This document shows positions 34,532 to 44,144 of a stretch of 64,000 bases of DNA, piece after piece; within the stretch, counting starts at the first letter, position 1, and each line of letters starts with the position of its first letter. The notes under the pieces were generated by a model. The model searched no databases and was not told the DNA's origin. It saw only the letters and a list, made by a program, of their open reading frames with translations. The DNA lies in assembly GCA_028698215.1 (NCBI GenBank), contig JAQVDY010000009.1:1-64000 (forward strand). The letters run 5' to 3'. The translations under genes were made by a program, and so were the position numbers. Source of the stretch: Actinomycetota bacterium. Lineage in GTDB: Bacteria > Actinomycetota > Humimicrobiia > Humimicrobiales > Humimicrobiaceae.

Positions 34532-34846
34532 GTGGCTGAAAATGCACCGATAAGTATAGCTAACTTATCCTTGTTAAGTGAAAATGATAATTTCCTAATT
34601 CAGGTGTCCAAAAAATCCAGGAATTTGGAAACCTTCTTAAAAAAGGACATTCCTTCCCGGGATAAAGCCTGGATACCTGATCTTAAGAGCTGGGAGATAA
34701 ATAAGAAGTGGCTGCTAAAAGTAAGCGATATCTGCCGGGAGGAATTTGACCAGGTATTCTTCGACTTTAATGAAGATCTGTTCGATTTAAATGATCCCGA
34801 TAATTACCAGCAGTTCAGGGAAAAAATCATAGAAGATATGATGTAG
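34532..34846 (+). CDS. Small orphan protein with HARP-like pattern
   Basis: 104 residues from the GTG at 34532 (AAGGTGG about six bases upstream); a GTG at 34517 would add five. The middle reads IPSRDKAWIPDLKSWEI, which resembles the [RK]-x-W-x-P-x-x-K-x-W-x-[IV] signature of the HARP-type nucleic-acid-binding module. The C-terminus is acidic (DFNEDLFDLNDPD). I do not recognise the family with certainty. It sits alone between an LCP gene and purB. Confidence 0.6.
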   Translation: MAENAPISIANLSLLSENDNFLIQVSKKSRNLETFLKKDIPSRDKAWIPDLKSWEINKKWLLKVSDICREEFDQVFFDFNEDLFDLNDPDNYQQFREKIIEDMM

Positions 34847-34902
34847 CCAGATACAGGGTTGGTTAAAATTCTTAATTCATTTAATGTAGGCAGGGGTAAA
34901 AT

Positions 34903-36204
34903 ATGATTCCAAGATATACGTTGAAAGATATGGGAGCTGTTTGGGAGGATGAAAATAAGTTTTCCAAGTGGCTCCAGGTAGAAACGGCAGTAGCCAAAGC
35001 GCAGGCAGAAATGGGAATAATACCGGCAGTAGCTGCCCAAGACATAGCAAGCCGGGGAAAATTTGAGATAGCAGAAATAGACCGTATTGAATCCCAGACC
35101 CATCATGATGTAATTGCTTTTCTGACCAATGTATCTTCTAATATAGGAGATTCAGCCAAATACCTTCATTACGGGCTTACCTCTTCGGATGTAGGCGATA
35201 CTGCATTATCCCTGCAAATTCTGGATGCTATAGGCATAATAGAGGAAAAGCAAAAAAAGCTAATTTTCCTTCTCGTAAATAAAGCCAGGCAATATTCCCA
35301 CCGGGTCATGGTAGGCAGAACCCATGGCATACATGCTGAACCAATTACCTTGGGGTTAAAATTTGGCTTGTATGCTTTTGAAATGGAGCGTAATTACCAG
35401 CGGCTCCAGCAGGCCAGGCAGGTAATAGGGGTAGGCAAGATATCAGGAGCAGTGGGTACCTATGCCAATACTTCGCCCCAGCTGGAAGAAAGGGTATGCC
35501 AGATACTGGGCCTGGAGCATGCTCCTATTTCTACCCAGGTTCTCCAGAGAGACAGGCATGCCCAGCTGATTAGCATCCTGGCCATCGCTGCTGCCACCCT
35601 GGAAAAGATAGCCCTGGAGATAAGGCATTTACAGAGGACTGATGTCAGGGAGGCAGAAGAGCCTTTTGCCAAGGGGCAGAAAGGTTCTTCGGCTATGCCC
35701 CATAAGAAGAATCCCATTCTATGTGAAAGGATATGCGGGTTGGCCCGCATACTGAGATCCAATATGGTAACCGCTGTGGAAAACATTGCCTTGTGGCATG
35801 AGAGGGATATTTCCCATTCTTCTGCTGAAAGGGTAATTATACCGGACAGTTTTATACTCCTGGACTATTTGCTGGAAAAAACCTATTTTGTAGTGGAAGG
35901 GCTGAAGGTATATGAAAGCAATATGGAGCAAAACCTGATGAAATACGGCGGCATAATATTTTCCCAGAGGGTACTTTTGGCCTTGATTGAAAAGGGGCTT
36001 TCCCGGGAAGAGGCTTATGCCTTGGTTCAGAAGGAAGCTATGGATGCCTGGGAAAGCCAGGGCAGCTTTAAGGAAAATATATTGAATAACTCTACCCTAT
36101 TAAAACATATGGGCTTAGAAGAAATAGAAAAAATATTTGATGTAAATTATCATCTGCGATATATTGATAAAGTTTTAAAAAGGCTAGACCATATAAAGAT
36201 ATAG
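34903..36204 (+). CDS. purB: Adenylosuccinate lyase
   Basis: 433 residues. The fumarase-superfamily signature SSAMPHKKNPI is present, as are THHDVIAF and RTHGIHAEPITLG with the catalytic histidines. It acts twice in purine synthesis (SAICAR to AICAR, adenylosuccinate to AMP), releasing fumarate. First gene of the purine operon; no purine or ZTP riboswitch is visible in the 56 bases before it. Confidence 0.96.
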   Translation: MIPRYTLKDMGAVWEDENKFSKWLQVETAVAKAQAEMGIIPAVAAQDIASRGKFEIAEIDRIESQTHHDVIAFLTNVSSNIGDSAKYLHYGLTSSDVGDTALSLQILDAIGIIEEKQKKLIFLLVNKARQYSHRVMVGRTHGIHAEPITLGLKFGLYAFEMERNYQRLQQARQVIGVGKISGAVGTYANTSPQLEERVCQILGLEHAPISTQVLQRDRHAQLISILAIAAATLEKIALEIRHLQRTDVREAEEPFAKGQKGSSAMPHKKNPILCERICGLARILRSNMVTAVENIALWHERDISHSSAERVIIPDSFILLDYLLEKTYFVVEGLKVYESNMEQNLMKYGGIIFSQRVLLALIEKGLSREEAYALVQKEAMDAWESQGSFKENILNNSTLLKHMGLEEIEKIFDVNYHLRYIDKVLKRLDHIKI

Positions 36205-36211
36205 GAATATT

Positions 36212-36469
36212 ATGATAAAGGCAGATGTTTATATTACCTTAAAAAAAGAAATTCTAGACACCCAAGGTTTGGTAATCCAAAAAGCCATACCCCAGATTGG
36301 CTACCATAATGTCAGCCAGGTAAGGTTTGGTAAATATATCCAGCTTAATATAGACGATAGCGGTAAATCCGAACAGGAAATAAGGCAGGAAATAGAGTAC
36401 TTGAGCCATAAGCTGCTATCCAACCCCATTATTGAAGATTTCAGGTACGAGATTAGCAGAGATGAATAG
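36212..36469 (+). CDS. purS: FGAM synthase subunit PurS
   Basis: 85 residues, normal length. KADVYITLKKEILDTQG and VSQVRFGKYIQL are the family patterns. It bridges PurQ and PurL in the three-part FGAM synthase of Gram-positives and archaea. Overlaps purQ by 8 bases. Confidence 0.94.
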   Translation: MIKADVYITLKKEILDTQGLVIQKAIPQIGYHNVSQVRFGKYIQLNIDDSGKSEQEIRQEIEYLSHKLLSNPIIEDFRYEISRDE

Positions 36470-37184
36470 CAATAAGGTTAAATTTGCCATAGTGGTTTTT
36501 CCCGGTACCAATTGTGAGCAAGACTGCTATTATGCCTTAACCAATATACTGGGAGCTGCATGCCGCTATGTCTGGCATCAGGACACGGAATTGGGAGATT
36601 GTGATGCGGTTATACTTCCCGGGGGTTTTTCTTACGGGGATTATCTGAGAAGTGGAGCTGTGGCCAAGTTTTCCCCCATAATGTCTGCAGTTAGAGATTT
36701 TGCTGATAGGGGAGGGCTGGTGATCGGTATCTGCAACGGCTTTCAGATTCTATTGGAGGAAGGGATGCTGCCGGGAGCTATGCTTCAGAACAGCAGCCTG
36801 CAATTTATATGCAGGTATGTATGGTTGAAAGTAACCAATAATAATACTCCTTTCAGTTCCCAATACCGGGCACAGCAAACTGTTTGTATGCCTATCCGGC
36901 ACAATGAGGGCAATTATTATATAGACGGTAAGGGATACAGGAAGCTTCTGGAAAACAACCAGGTAATTCTACGTTATTGCGGGCCTAAAGGCAGCACCTC
37001 GGACAAATACAACCCCAATGGTTCCATTGGTAATATAGCGGGTATATGCAATGAGGGCTTCAATGTGTTTGGACTGATGCCTCATCCGGAAGCATGCTGT
37101 GAGAAAATTTTAGGTTCTGATAGCGGCAAGTACCTGTTTTTATCCATGATAAAACATATAACCAGTTTAAAGGCCGGGGTATGA
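36462..37184 (+). CDS. purQ: FGAM synthase glutaminase subunit PurQ
   Basis: 240 residues from the ATG at 36462; a more upstream ATG at 36432 is less likely because conserved sequence starts at KFAIVVFPGTNCEQD. Class I glutamine amidotransferase with nucleophile Cys91 in IGICNGFQILLE and the His-Glu pair in MPHPE. It supplies ammonia to PurL. Confidence 0.95.
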   Translation: MNSNKVKFAIVVFPGTNCEQDCYYALTNILGAACRYVWHQDTELGDCDAVILPGGFSYGDYLRSGAVAKFSPIMSAVRDFADRGGLVIGICNGFQILLEEGMLPGAMLQNSSLQFICRYVWLKVTNNNTPFSSQYRAQQTVCMPIRHNEGNYYIDGKGYRKLLENNQVILRYCGPKGSTSDKYNPNGSIGNIAGICNEGFNVFGLMPHPEACCEKILGSDSGKYLFLSMIKHITSLKAGV

Positions 37185-37185
37185 T

Positions 37186-39402
37186 ATGACTATGAAGCTA
37201 GATAAGGGATACATGGATCTGGGCTTAAAAGATGAGGAATATGAAAAAATTGTAGAATTTTTAGGCAGGAAGCCTAATTACCTGGAGCTTAGCATATATG
37301 CGGTCATGTGGTCGGAGCACTGCAGCTATAAAAGTTCCCGGGCCTGGTTGAAAAAACTTAAAACCGATGGCAGGTTTGTGCTGCAGGGACCGGGCGAAAA
37401 TGCAGGAGTTTTAGATATTGGGGATGGGCAGGCACTGGTGATGAAGATTGAGTCCCATAATCATCCCTCGGCAGTGGAGCCCTATCAGGGAGCAGCTACC
37501 GGTATTGGAGGTATTATCAGGGATGTTTTTGCCATGGGGGCCCGTCCCATATGCAACCTTAATTCCTTACGTTTTGGCCGGCTTGACTGTCCAGGCCGGG
37601 CTAAATACCTTTTTGAAAATGTAGTAAAAGGCATTGGCGATTATGGAAACTGCATGGGCATCCCCACCGTGGGGGGAGAAGTTTACTTTGACTCTACCTA
37701 TGAAGGCAACCCTTTGGTTAATGCTATGAGCGTAGGGCTGGTAGACAAGAAGAAGATTATTAAATCCAAGGCTTTCGGCCAGGGAAACTATATAGTATTG
37801 ATAGGTTCGTCTACGGGAAGAGACGGCATTCACGGGGCTACCTTTGCTTCTGACCAGCTGGATGATGATTCTGAATCCAGGAGACCTTCGGTGCAGGTAG
37901 GAGACCCTTTTATGGAGAAAGTGGTAATGGAGGTTTGCCTGGAGCTGTTGGATAAGAACCTCATACTGGGCCTTCAGGACATGGGGGCTGCCGGCATAAC
38001 CAGTTCTACGGTAGAGATGGCCAGCAAAGGAAAAGTGGGACTGGATATCGATGTAAGCCAGGTACCTTTAAGGGAGCCCAGCATGCAGCCCTATGAGATC
38101 ATGATTTCTGAATCACAGGAAAGAATGGCAGCCCTGGTGCACCCATCCCAGTTTGACCAGGTTAAACAAGTATGCCAGCGATGGAATATAAATTGCGGCC
38201 GGATAGGGACGGTAACCGGTACCGGGCTGTACCGTATCTTTAACGGGGACAAGCTGGAAGGACAGATACCGGTAGAGACCCTGACTGAAAAAGCTCCCCT
38301 ATATTTCCATCAATACAGCCGGCCCAAATATTTGGATAATTTGGAGCCCAGCCCCAGCCAGGAGCAGTATAGGGACTTGGCCAGGGAGCGGGGCCTGGAG
38401 GAAATATTTATAGAAATGATCAAGTCTCCCAATATCTGTTCTAAAAAATGGGTATGGGAGCAATATGACCATATGGTCCAGACCAATACGGTGGTGCTGC
38501 CGGGAAAAGATAGTGCGGTAATAAGGATAAAAGACAAGGACAAGGCAGTTGCTTTTACCACCGATGGCAATGGCAGGTACTGTTATTTGGATGCTTACCA
38601 GGGGAGCATGATTGCTGTAGCTGAAGCTGCCCGTAATTTGGTATGCAGCGGAGCAGTGCCCATGGGCATCACCGACTGCCTGAATTTTGGAACCCCGGAA
38701 AAGCCGGGCATATTCTGGCAGTTTAAAAACTGCATAGAGGGCATGTCGGAGGCCTGCCACGTACTGGACATACCGGTAATAAGCGGCAATGTAAGTTTTT
38801 ATAATGAAAGCTACTTTAAAGCCATACACCCTACCCCGGTGATAGCTATGGCCGGCCTGGTAGAAGATATAAATAATATAGTTACCATGGACTTTAAGCA
38901 TCAAGGGGATATAATCATGCTATTGGGGGAAAATGGAAATGACATGGGGGGCAGTGAATTTGAAGAGGTGTTCTGGAAATTGGTTACTGGAAAATGCCCC
39001 TGCCTGGATATTCAGTTTGAAAAAAAACTTCAGCAATTTTGTCTAAAAGTTGCTAGGGAAGGGCTTATTAAATCAGCCCATGACTGTGCACTAGGGGGAT
39101 TGGCGGTTGCACTGGCTAAATGTTCTTTAGGCGGCAGTATCGGAGCTAAAATTAATATAGACAAGCCGGATGGCCATGGACTTAAAACCCTGTTTAATGA
39201 AAGCCAATCCAGAATTATAATAAGTATCAAGGATTCGGACCTGGACCGGGTTAAGAAAAGATGCCGGCAGGCAGGCATACCCTATCAGCTGATGGGTACG
39301 GTGGGGGGATCCAAATTTAAGATTAATGAAGATATAGATATGGAAGTGGGGGAGATAAAAGCCTTATATCAGGAGGCTATAGCTTCTATTATGGCTAAAT
39401 AA
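37186..39402 (+). CDS. purL: FGAM synthase large subunit PurL
   Basis: 738 residues, the small-type PurL. Motifs include VMWSEHCSYKSSR, KIESHNHPSAVEPYQGAATG and GLQDMGAAGI. It converts FGAR to FGAM using ATP and PurQ-derived ammonia. Directly after purQ (one-base gap) and followed two bases later by purF. Confidence 0.96.
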   Translation: MTMKLDKGYMDLGLKDEEYEKIVEFLGRKPNYLELSIYAVMWSEHCSYKSSRAWLKKLKTDGRFVLQGPGENAGVLDIGDGQALVMKIESHNHPSAVEPYQGAATGIGGIIRDVFAMGARPICNLNSLRFGRLDCPGRAKYLFENVVKGIGDYGNCMGIPTVGGEVYFDSTYEGNPLVNAMSVGLVDKKKIIKSKAFGQGNYIVLIGSSTGRDGIHGATFASDQLDDDSESRRPSVQVGDPFMEKVVMEVCLELLDKNLILGLQDMGAAGITSSTVEMASKGKVGLDIDVSQVPLREPSMQPYEIMISESQERMAALVHPSQFDQVKQVCQRWNINCGRIGTVTGTGLYRIFNGDKLEGQIPVETLTEKAPLYFHQYSRPKYLDNLEPSPSQEQYRDLARERGLEEIFIEMIKSPNICSKKWVWEQYDHMVQTNTVVLPGKDSAVIRIKDKDKAVAFTTDGNGRYCYLDAYQGSMIAVAEAARNLVCSGAVPMGITDCLNFGTPEKPGIFWQFKNCIEGMSEACHVLDIPVISGNVSFYNESYFKAIHPTPVIAMAGLVEDINNIVTMDFKHQGDIIMLLGENGNDMGGSEFEEVFWKLVTGKCPCLDIQFEKKLQQFCLKVAREGLIKSAHDCALGGLAVALAKCSLGGSIGAKINIDKPDGHGLKTLFNESQSRIIISIKDSDLDRVKKRCRQAGIPYQLMGTVGGSKFKINEDIDMEVGEIKALYQEAIASIMAK

Positions 39403-39404
39403 CC

Positions 39405-40835
39405 ATGTTAATACTAGACCATAAAATCAAGGAAGAATGCGGAGTATTTGGGATATATGCTCCGGGCAAGAACATTGCGGAAATCATATTTTATGGACTC
39501 CAGGCCTTGCAGCACCGGGGACAGGAAAGCGCAGGTATTGCGGTTTCGGACCAGGAAAATATATTGATCTTTAAGGACCTGGGGCTGGTATCACAGGTGT
39601 TCAATGAAAAAAACCTGGTGCCTTTGCAGGGACATCTGGGCATAGGGCATACCCGTTACAGCACCAAGGGGAAGAATATTTGGAAAAATTCCCAGCCCCT
39701 TTACAGGATGTTTAAGAAAGATAGTTTTGCCATTGCCCATAACGGCAACCTTATTAATTCCGAGCAGCTGCGCCAGCAGCTTTTAGCCAAGGGAGCCCGT
39801 TTTGAGACTTCCAGTGACACCGAAGTTATAGCTTCCCTTATCGAGCACTCAGAAAAAGATAGTATTGATGAAGCCATAAGGGAGACTACGGAAAAGATAA
39901 GGGGCTCCTATTGCCTGGTAATACTGACCAAAGACAAGGTTATAGGCATCCGGGATCCCTTTGGGTTCAGGCCTATGGTGCTGGGAGACATGGAAGGCCA
40001 TTACGTACTGGCCTCTGAGACCTGCGCCCTGGACATAATTGGGGCAAAGTTTATAAGGGAAGTGGATCCGGGAGAGATTATTACTATTGATTCTAACGGC
40101 CTCCGCTCGCAGATGCTTCTTCCAGTGGACCGTAAATCCATGTGTGTATTTGAACTAATATATTTTGCCCGGCCGGACAGCTATATAAATGGGCAGAACA
40201 TGTTTGAGGTCCGGCACCGGATGGGACAGGAGCTGGCCAAGGAATCGCCGGCAGAAGCAGATATTGTAATATCTGTTCCTGATTCCGGGACTCCGGCAGC
40301 CATCGGCTATTCGGCATATTCCAAGATTCCTTTTGCTGAAGGCTTTATCAAGAACCGCTATATCGGCCGAACTTTCATACAGCCCAGCGAAAAGATTAGG
40401 GAAACCGGGGTGAGATTAAAATTAAATCCCTTGAAAGACATTATCAGGGGGAAAAGGCTGGTAGTGGTAGATGATTCCATAGTCAGGGGCAATACCTCCA
40501 AACAGATAGTCAAGATGCTCTATAATGCAGGGGCCAAGCAGATACATATGAGGATTAGCTCCCCTCCCTTACTTTATCCCTGCTATTATGGAATAGACAT
40601 GGCTACCAAGAAAGAATTTATTGCTGACCATAAAACAGTAGAAGATATCAGGAAGTTTCTAAAGGTGGACAGTTTAAGCTATTTATCCCTAAAGGGGCTG
40701 ATGAGGGCTATAGGAGAATCAGAGCATAGCTTCTGCCTGGCCTGCTTTGACGGCAAGTATCCGGTGGAGCTGCCCCGTAATTTCAAATATGATAAAAATT
40801 CAATGGAGACAAAAAAGGTGGGTTCCAATGCCTGA
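39405..40835 (+). CDS. purF: Amidophosphoribosyltransferase
   Basis: 476 residues. The mature N-terminal nucleophile is Cys12 (EECGVFGIY) after an 11-residue propeptide, as in the B. subtilis-type enzyme. The PRPP loop is VVVDDSIVRGNTS. Cys residues near the C-terminus (YPCYYGIDM, FCLACFDG) fit the 4Fe-4S-bearing class. It catalyses the first committed step of purine synthesis. The end overlaps purM by 8 bases. Confidence 0.96.
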   Translation: MLILDHKIKEECGVFGIYAPGKNIAEIIFYGLQALQHRGQESAGIAVSDQENILIFKDLGLVSQVFNEKNLVPLQGHLGIGHTRYSTKGKNIWKNSQPLYRMFKKDSFAIAHNGNLINSEQLRQQLLAKGARFETSSDTEVIASLIEHSEKDSIDEAIRETTEKIRGSYCLVILTKDKVIGIRDPFGFRPMVLGDMEGHYVLASETCALDIIGAKFIREVDPGEIITIDSNGLRSQMLLPVDRKSMCVFELIYFARPDSYINGQNMFEVRHRMGQELAKESPAEADIVISVPDSGTPAAIGYSAYSKIPFAEGFIKNRYIGRTFIQPSEKIRETGVRLKLNPLKDIIRGKRLVVVDDSIVRGNTSKQIVKMLYNAGAKQIHMRISSPPLLYPCYYGIDMATKKEFIADHKTVEDIRKFLKVDSLSYLSLKGLMRAIGESEHSFCLACFDGKYPVELPRNFKYDKNSMETKKVGSNA

Positions 40836-41883
40836 GAAAAAACAATCCTATCAGCAGGCAGGAGTAGATATAGAGAAGGCGGCCCAAGTCCTGGATGCGG
40901 CCAAAAAATCAATTACTTCTACCTTTTCGGGACAAGTGCTAAATGACCTTTCTGCTTTTGCCGGTATGTTTAAGTTAAATCCTGGCCAACTCTCTAATCC
41001 GGTGTTGGTTTCTTCCACTGATGGAGTGGGCACCAAACTGCTGCTGGCCCAGAAGCTCAATGATTACCGTAAAGTAGGCCAGGACTTGGTGGGCATGTGT
41101 GTAAATGATATTATATGCTGCGGAGCCAGGCCCCTGTTTTTTTTGGATTACATAGCTTGCGGCAAAATAGATAAGAACGTAATAACCACGGTAATAAAAT
41201 CAATTTCTGACAGCTGTATTACCTGTGAAGCTTCCCTGATAGGCGGAGAGACTGCTGAAATGCCGGGCATGTATGGACCTAATGACATTGATTTGGCCGG
41301 CTTTGCAGTAGGCATAGTCCAGCAGCCGGATATCATTAAGCCGGATTTGGTCCAGGCCGATGACGTAATTATAGGGGTAAGCTCTTCAGGGCTGCACAGT
41401 AACGGTTTTTCTTTGGTCAGAAAAATAATAGAAGAAAGCAAGCTGGACCTAGACCAGGAATTTTTGCCGAACCGGAGCCTGGCCCAGGAAGTATTGGAGC
41501 CAACCAGGCTGTATTGGCCTTTTGTAAAAGAGGTAATATATAACCATAAAATACCGGTGCACGGCATAGCCCATATAACCGGGGGCGGTTTTTATGACAA
41601 TATTAACCGCATAATACCGCCAAACCTGGATGCTGTCATCCAAGAGGGTAGGTGGCCGGTTAAACCTATATTTAAATATTTGATGGAAAAGGGAAATATT
41701 GATAAAAAAGAGATGTATCATGTATTTAATATGGGCATTGGCCTGGTACTAATAACCGGCAGCCAATATTTGGAAAAAATAAGAAGCATTACTGATGGTA
41801 CCGAAAATCAAGTTTATCATATCGGGTCCTTAAACCCGGGAAAAGGCAAGGTAGGGGTAGAATTTGAGTCACAAACCACTTAA
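40828..41883 (+). CDS. purM: AIR synthetase
   Basis: 351 residues from the ATG at 40828; an in-frame ATG at 40747 lies deep in purF. Motifs: YQQAGVDIEKA, STDGVGTKLLLA, CVNDIICCGARPLFFLDY and GGETAEMPGMY. It closes the imidazole ring (FGAM to AIR). Overlaps purN by 20 bases. Confidence 0.96.
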   Translation: MPEKKQSYQQAGVDIEKAAQVLDAAKKSITSTFSGQVLNDLSAFAGMFKLNPGQLSNPVLVSSTDGVGTKLLLAQKLNDYRKVGQDLVGMCVNDIICCGARPLFFLDYIACGKIDKNVITTVIKSISDSCITCEASLIGGETAEMPGMYGPNDIDLAGFAVGIVQQPDIIKPDLVQADDVIIGVSSSGLHSNGFSLVRKIIEESKLDLDQEFLPNRSLAQEVLEPTRLYWPFVKEVIYNHKIPVHGIAHITGGGFYDNINRIIPPNLDAVIQEGRWPVKPIFKYLMEKGNIDKKEMYHVFNMGIGLVLITGSQYLEKIRSITDGTENQVYHIGSLNPGKGKVGVEFESQTT

Positions 41884-42496
41884 AAGGCTGGCTGTTTTTG
41901 CTTCCGGTTTCGGATCCAATTTGGGAGCCATTATAGATTATATGGAAAAAAACTCAGTTAACGGCAGCCTGGTGCTGGTGTTCAGCAATAATCCCAAAGC
42001 CCCTGCGCTAAATAGGGCTGTCCAGCATAATATCAAAACCTGTGTGCTGGAGCCCCGGGACTATGGCAGCAGGGAAGAATATGACCGCCAGATTGCTGCT
42101 GTGGTGCAGGAAAATAAGATAGACCTTATAATTTTAGCCGGCTATATGCTACTGTTAAGCAGCTGGTTTGTAGAAAAATATAAAAACCGTATTATGAACA
42201 TACATCCATCCCTGCTGCCTGCTTTTAAGGGCATGCACGGGATAAAGGACGCTTTTGACTGGGGAGTTAAGATAACCGGGGTAACGGTCCATTTTGTAGA
42301 CGGTAAATTAGATCATGGCCCTATAATTTTACAGAAAGAGGTTCCGGTTAGCCAGTCAGATACCCTAAGCAGCCTGGAGGAAAAGATACATAAAGTAGAG
42401 CATGTACTTTACCCGGAAGCTATAGGTTATTACTGCCAGGACAGGCTGCGCATAAAGAAACGAAAAGTAATTATAACAGGCATAGAAAAGGAGTAA
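41864..42496 (+). CDS. purN: Glycinamide ribonucleotide formyltransferase
   Basis: 210 residues with a TTG start inside purM. AVFASGFGSNLGAIID is the nucleotide loop; the catalytic Asn-His-Asp set is seen in MNIHPSLLPAFKG, GVTVHFVD and LDHGPII. It formylates GAR with 10-formyl-THF, linking to the folate gene folC elsewhere in the window. Confidence 0.94.
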   Translation: MSHKPLKRLAVFASGFGSNLGAIIDYMEKNSVNGSLVLVFSNNPKAPALNRAVQHNIKTCVLEPRDYGSREEYDRQIAAVVQENKIDLIILAGYMLLLSSWFVEKYKNRIMNIHPSLLPAFKGMHGIKDAFDWGVKITGVTVHFVDGKLDHGPIILQKEVPVSQSDTLSSLEEKIHKVEHVLYPEAIGYYCQDRLRIKKRKVIITGIEKE

Positions 42497-42499
42497 GTC

Positions 42500-44104
42500 A
42501 TGTCAGCAAAGATAAACCGGGCGCTGGTAAGCGTATCCAATAAACAGGGGCTGGCAGATTTCGCCGCCAATCTAAGAAAGCATGGAGTGGAAATCTACTC
42601 TACAGGGGGGACCTATAAATATTTGGCGGAAAACGGTATAGAAGTAAAAAAGGTGGAAGATATTACCGGTTTTCCAGAGATGCTGGAGGGCAGGGTTAAG
42701 ACTCTGCACCCTTATATCCACGGTGCCTTGCTTGCCGATCGAAGCAACCCTGCCCATATGGAGCAGGTACAGGAAAAAAATTTAAAGCTCATAGATATGG
42801 TGGTGGTAAATCTGTATCCTTTCGGGGAGACTATTTCCAAACCGGGGGTAACCCTGGCCCAGGCGGTAGAAAATATTGATATCGGCGGACCAACCATGAT
42901 AAGGAGCGCAGCTAAAAATTATAAGAATGTAGCAGTGGTAGTAAACCCTGAAGACTACCCTAATATTATAGCTGAGATGGATGCCAAAGATGGCTCAATC
43001 AGCCAGGAGGTATTATTTGAGCTGTGTGTTAAAGCTTTTAAGCATACCCATGAATATGATGGGGTAATCTATAATTATTTCAGCAGCCTGGGTGAAAAGC
43101 AGGCAGATCTATTCCGGGACCCATCTGGCCGTTTTTCAGATAGTATAAGCATAGGGGCAATCAAGATACAGGATTTAAGATACGGTGAAAATCCTCATCA
43201 GAAAGCAGCTTATTACCGTTTTAAAGACAGCAGGCCGGACAGCCTGGTACAAGCCAGGCAGCTGCAGGGCAAAGAACTTTCCTATAATAATATACTGGAT
43301 GGTAATGCTGCCCTGGCCATAGTAAAAGAGTTCTCTCCTGTATGCGTATCTGTAATCAAGCATAACAATCCCTGTGGGGCAGCCATTGGGACTTCGGTAA
43401 ACGAAGCTTACCAAAGGGCTTACAGCACCGATCCGATGTCAGCTTTCGGCAGCGTGGTGGCTTCCAATAGGACCTGGACCTTGGAAGCAGCCCGGTTTAT
43501 GGTGGATAAATATGTAGAGGTACTGATAGCTCCCGGATATGAACCTGAAGCTTTAGAGCTGCTTAAGCAGAAAGAGAATTTGAGGATAATGGAAATTGAT
43601 TTTGACTTGGATAAATACCTAAAGGATTTAGGCCAGAAAAAGATTAATCCGGTAGATATCAAAAGTATGGACGGGGGATTGCTTCTGCAGGACCTGGATA
43701 TAGGGGCAGATGATCGGGCAGAGATGAAAGTGGTTACCGAAGCCCAGCCTACTGCCAAGCAATGGGAGGATTTATTATTTGGCTGGCAGATCATTAAAAG
43801 CGTTAAATCCAATGCCATCGTCCTGACCTTGGAAGGCAGGACGGTAGGTATAGGGGCAGGGCAGATGAGCAGGGTGGATTCAGTTAGGATAGCGGTGGAT
43901 AAGTCATTGGGCAAGGCCGCAGGTACCTGCCTGTCCTCAGATGCCTACTTCCCCTTTGCTGATGGAGTCAACCTGGCTGCCCAGGAGGGCATAAAAGCCA
44001 TCATACAGCCTGGAGGCTCAGTCCGGGACCAGGAAGTAATTGACGCCTGCAATGACCATGGGATACCTATGGTATTTACAGGAAAAAGACATTTCAGGCA
44101 TTAA
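42500..44104 (+). CDS. purH: Bifunctional AICAR formyltransferase / IMP cyclohydrolase
   Basis: 534 residues. IMP cyclohydrolase domain first (ALVSVSNKQGLADFA, STGGTYKYL, GGPTMIRSAAKN), then AICAR transformylase (RYGENPHQKAAYY, VIKHNNPCGAA, QPGGSVRDQEVIDACNDHG). It performs the last two steps to IMP. Last gene of the operon; purC, purD, purE and purK are not in it. Confidence 0.96.
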   Translation: MSAKINRALVSVSNKQGLADFAANLRKHGVEIYSTGGTYKYLAENGIEVKKVEDITGFPEMLEGRVKTLHPYIHGALLADRSNPAHMEQVQEKNLKLIDMVVVNLYPFGETISKPGVTLAQAVENIDIGGPTMIRSAAKNYKNVAVVVNPEDYPNIIAEMDAKDGSISQEVLFELCVKAFKHTHEYDGVIYNYFSSLGEKQADLFRDPSGRFSDSISIGAIKIQDLRYGENPHQKAAYYRFKDSRPDSLVQARQLQGKELSYNNILDGNAALAIVKEFSPVCVSVIKHNNPCGAAIGTSVNEAYQRAYSTDPMSAFGSVVASNRTWTLEAARFMVDKYVEVLIAPGYEPEALELLKQKENLRIMEIDFDLDKYLKDLGQKKINPVDIKSMDGGLLLQDLDIGADDRAEMKVVTEAQPTAKQWEDLLFGWQIIKSVKSNAIVLTLEGRTVGIGAGQMSRVDSVRIAVDKSLGKAAGTCLSSDAYFPFADGVNLAAQEGIKAIIQPGGSVRDQEVIDACNDHGIPMVFTGKRHFRH

Positions 44105-44107
44105 TAA

Positions 44108-44140
44108 AATAGAGCCCCTGTGTTTAGCAGGGGCTCTATT
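44108..44140. terminator. Bidirectional terminator between purH and lon
   Basis: Perfect 13-bp stem, 44108-44120 with 44128-44140 (core GAGCCCCTG/CAGGGGCTC), 7-nt loop, flanked by AATAAA on the left, which gives a T-rich tail on the lon strand. It separates two convergent genes. Confidence 0.9.
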
Positions 44141-44144
44141 AGGT

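Noticed and set aside
34847-34902. Possible purine or ZTP riboswitch before purB
   Set aside because: Only 56 bases are available and no aptamer motif is present.
38299-38904. 201-codon ORF antisense to purL
   Set aside because: Shadow of a conserved gene; the composition follows the complementary codons.
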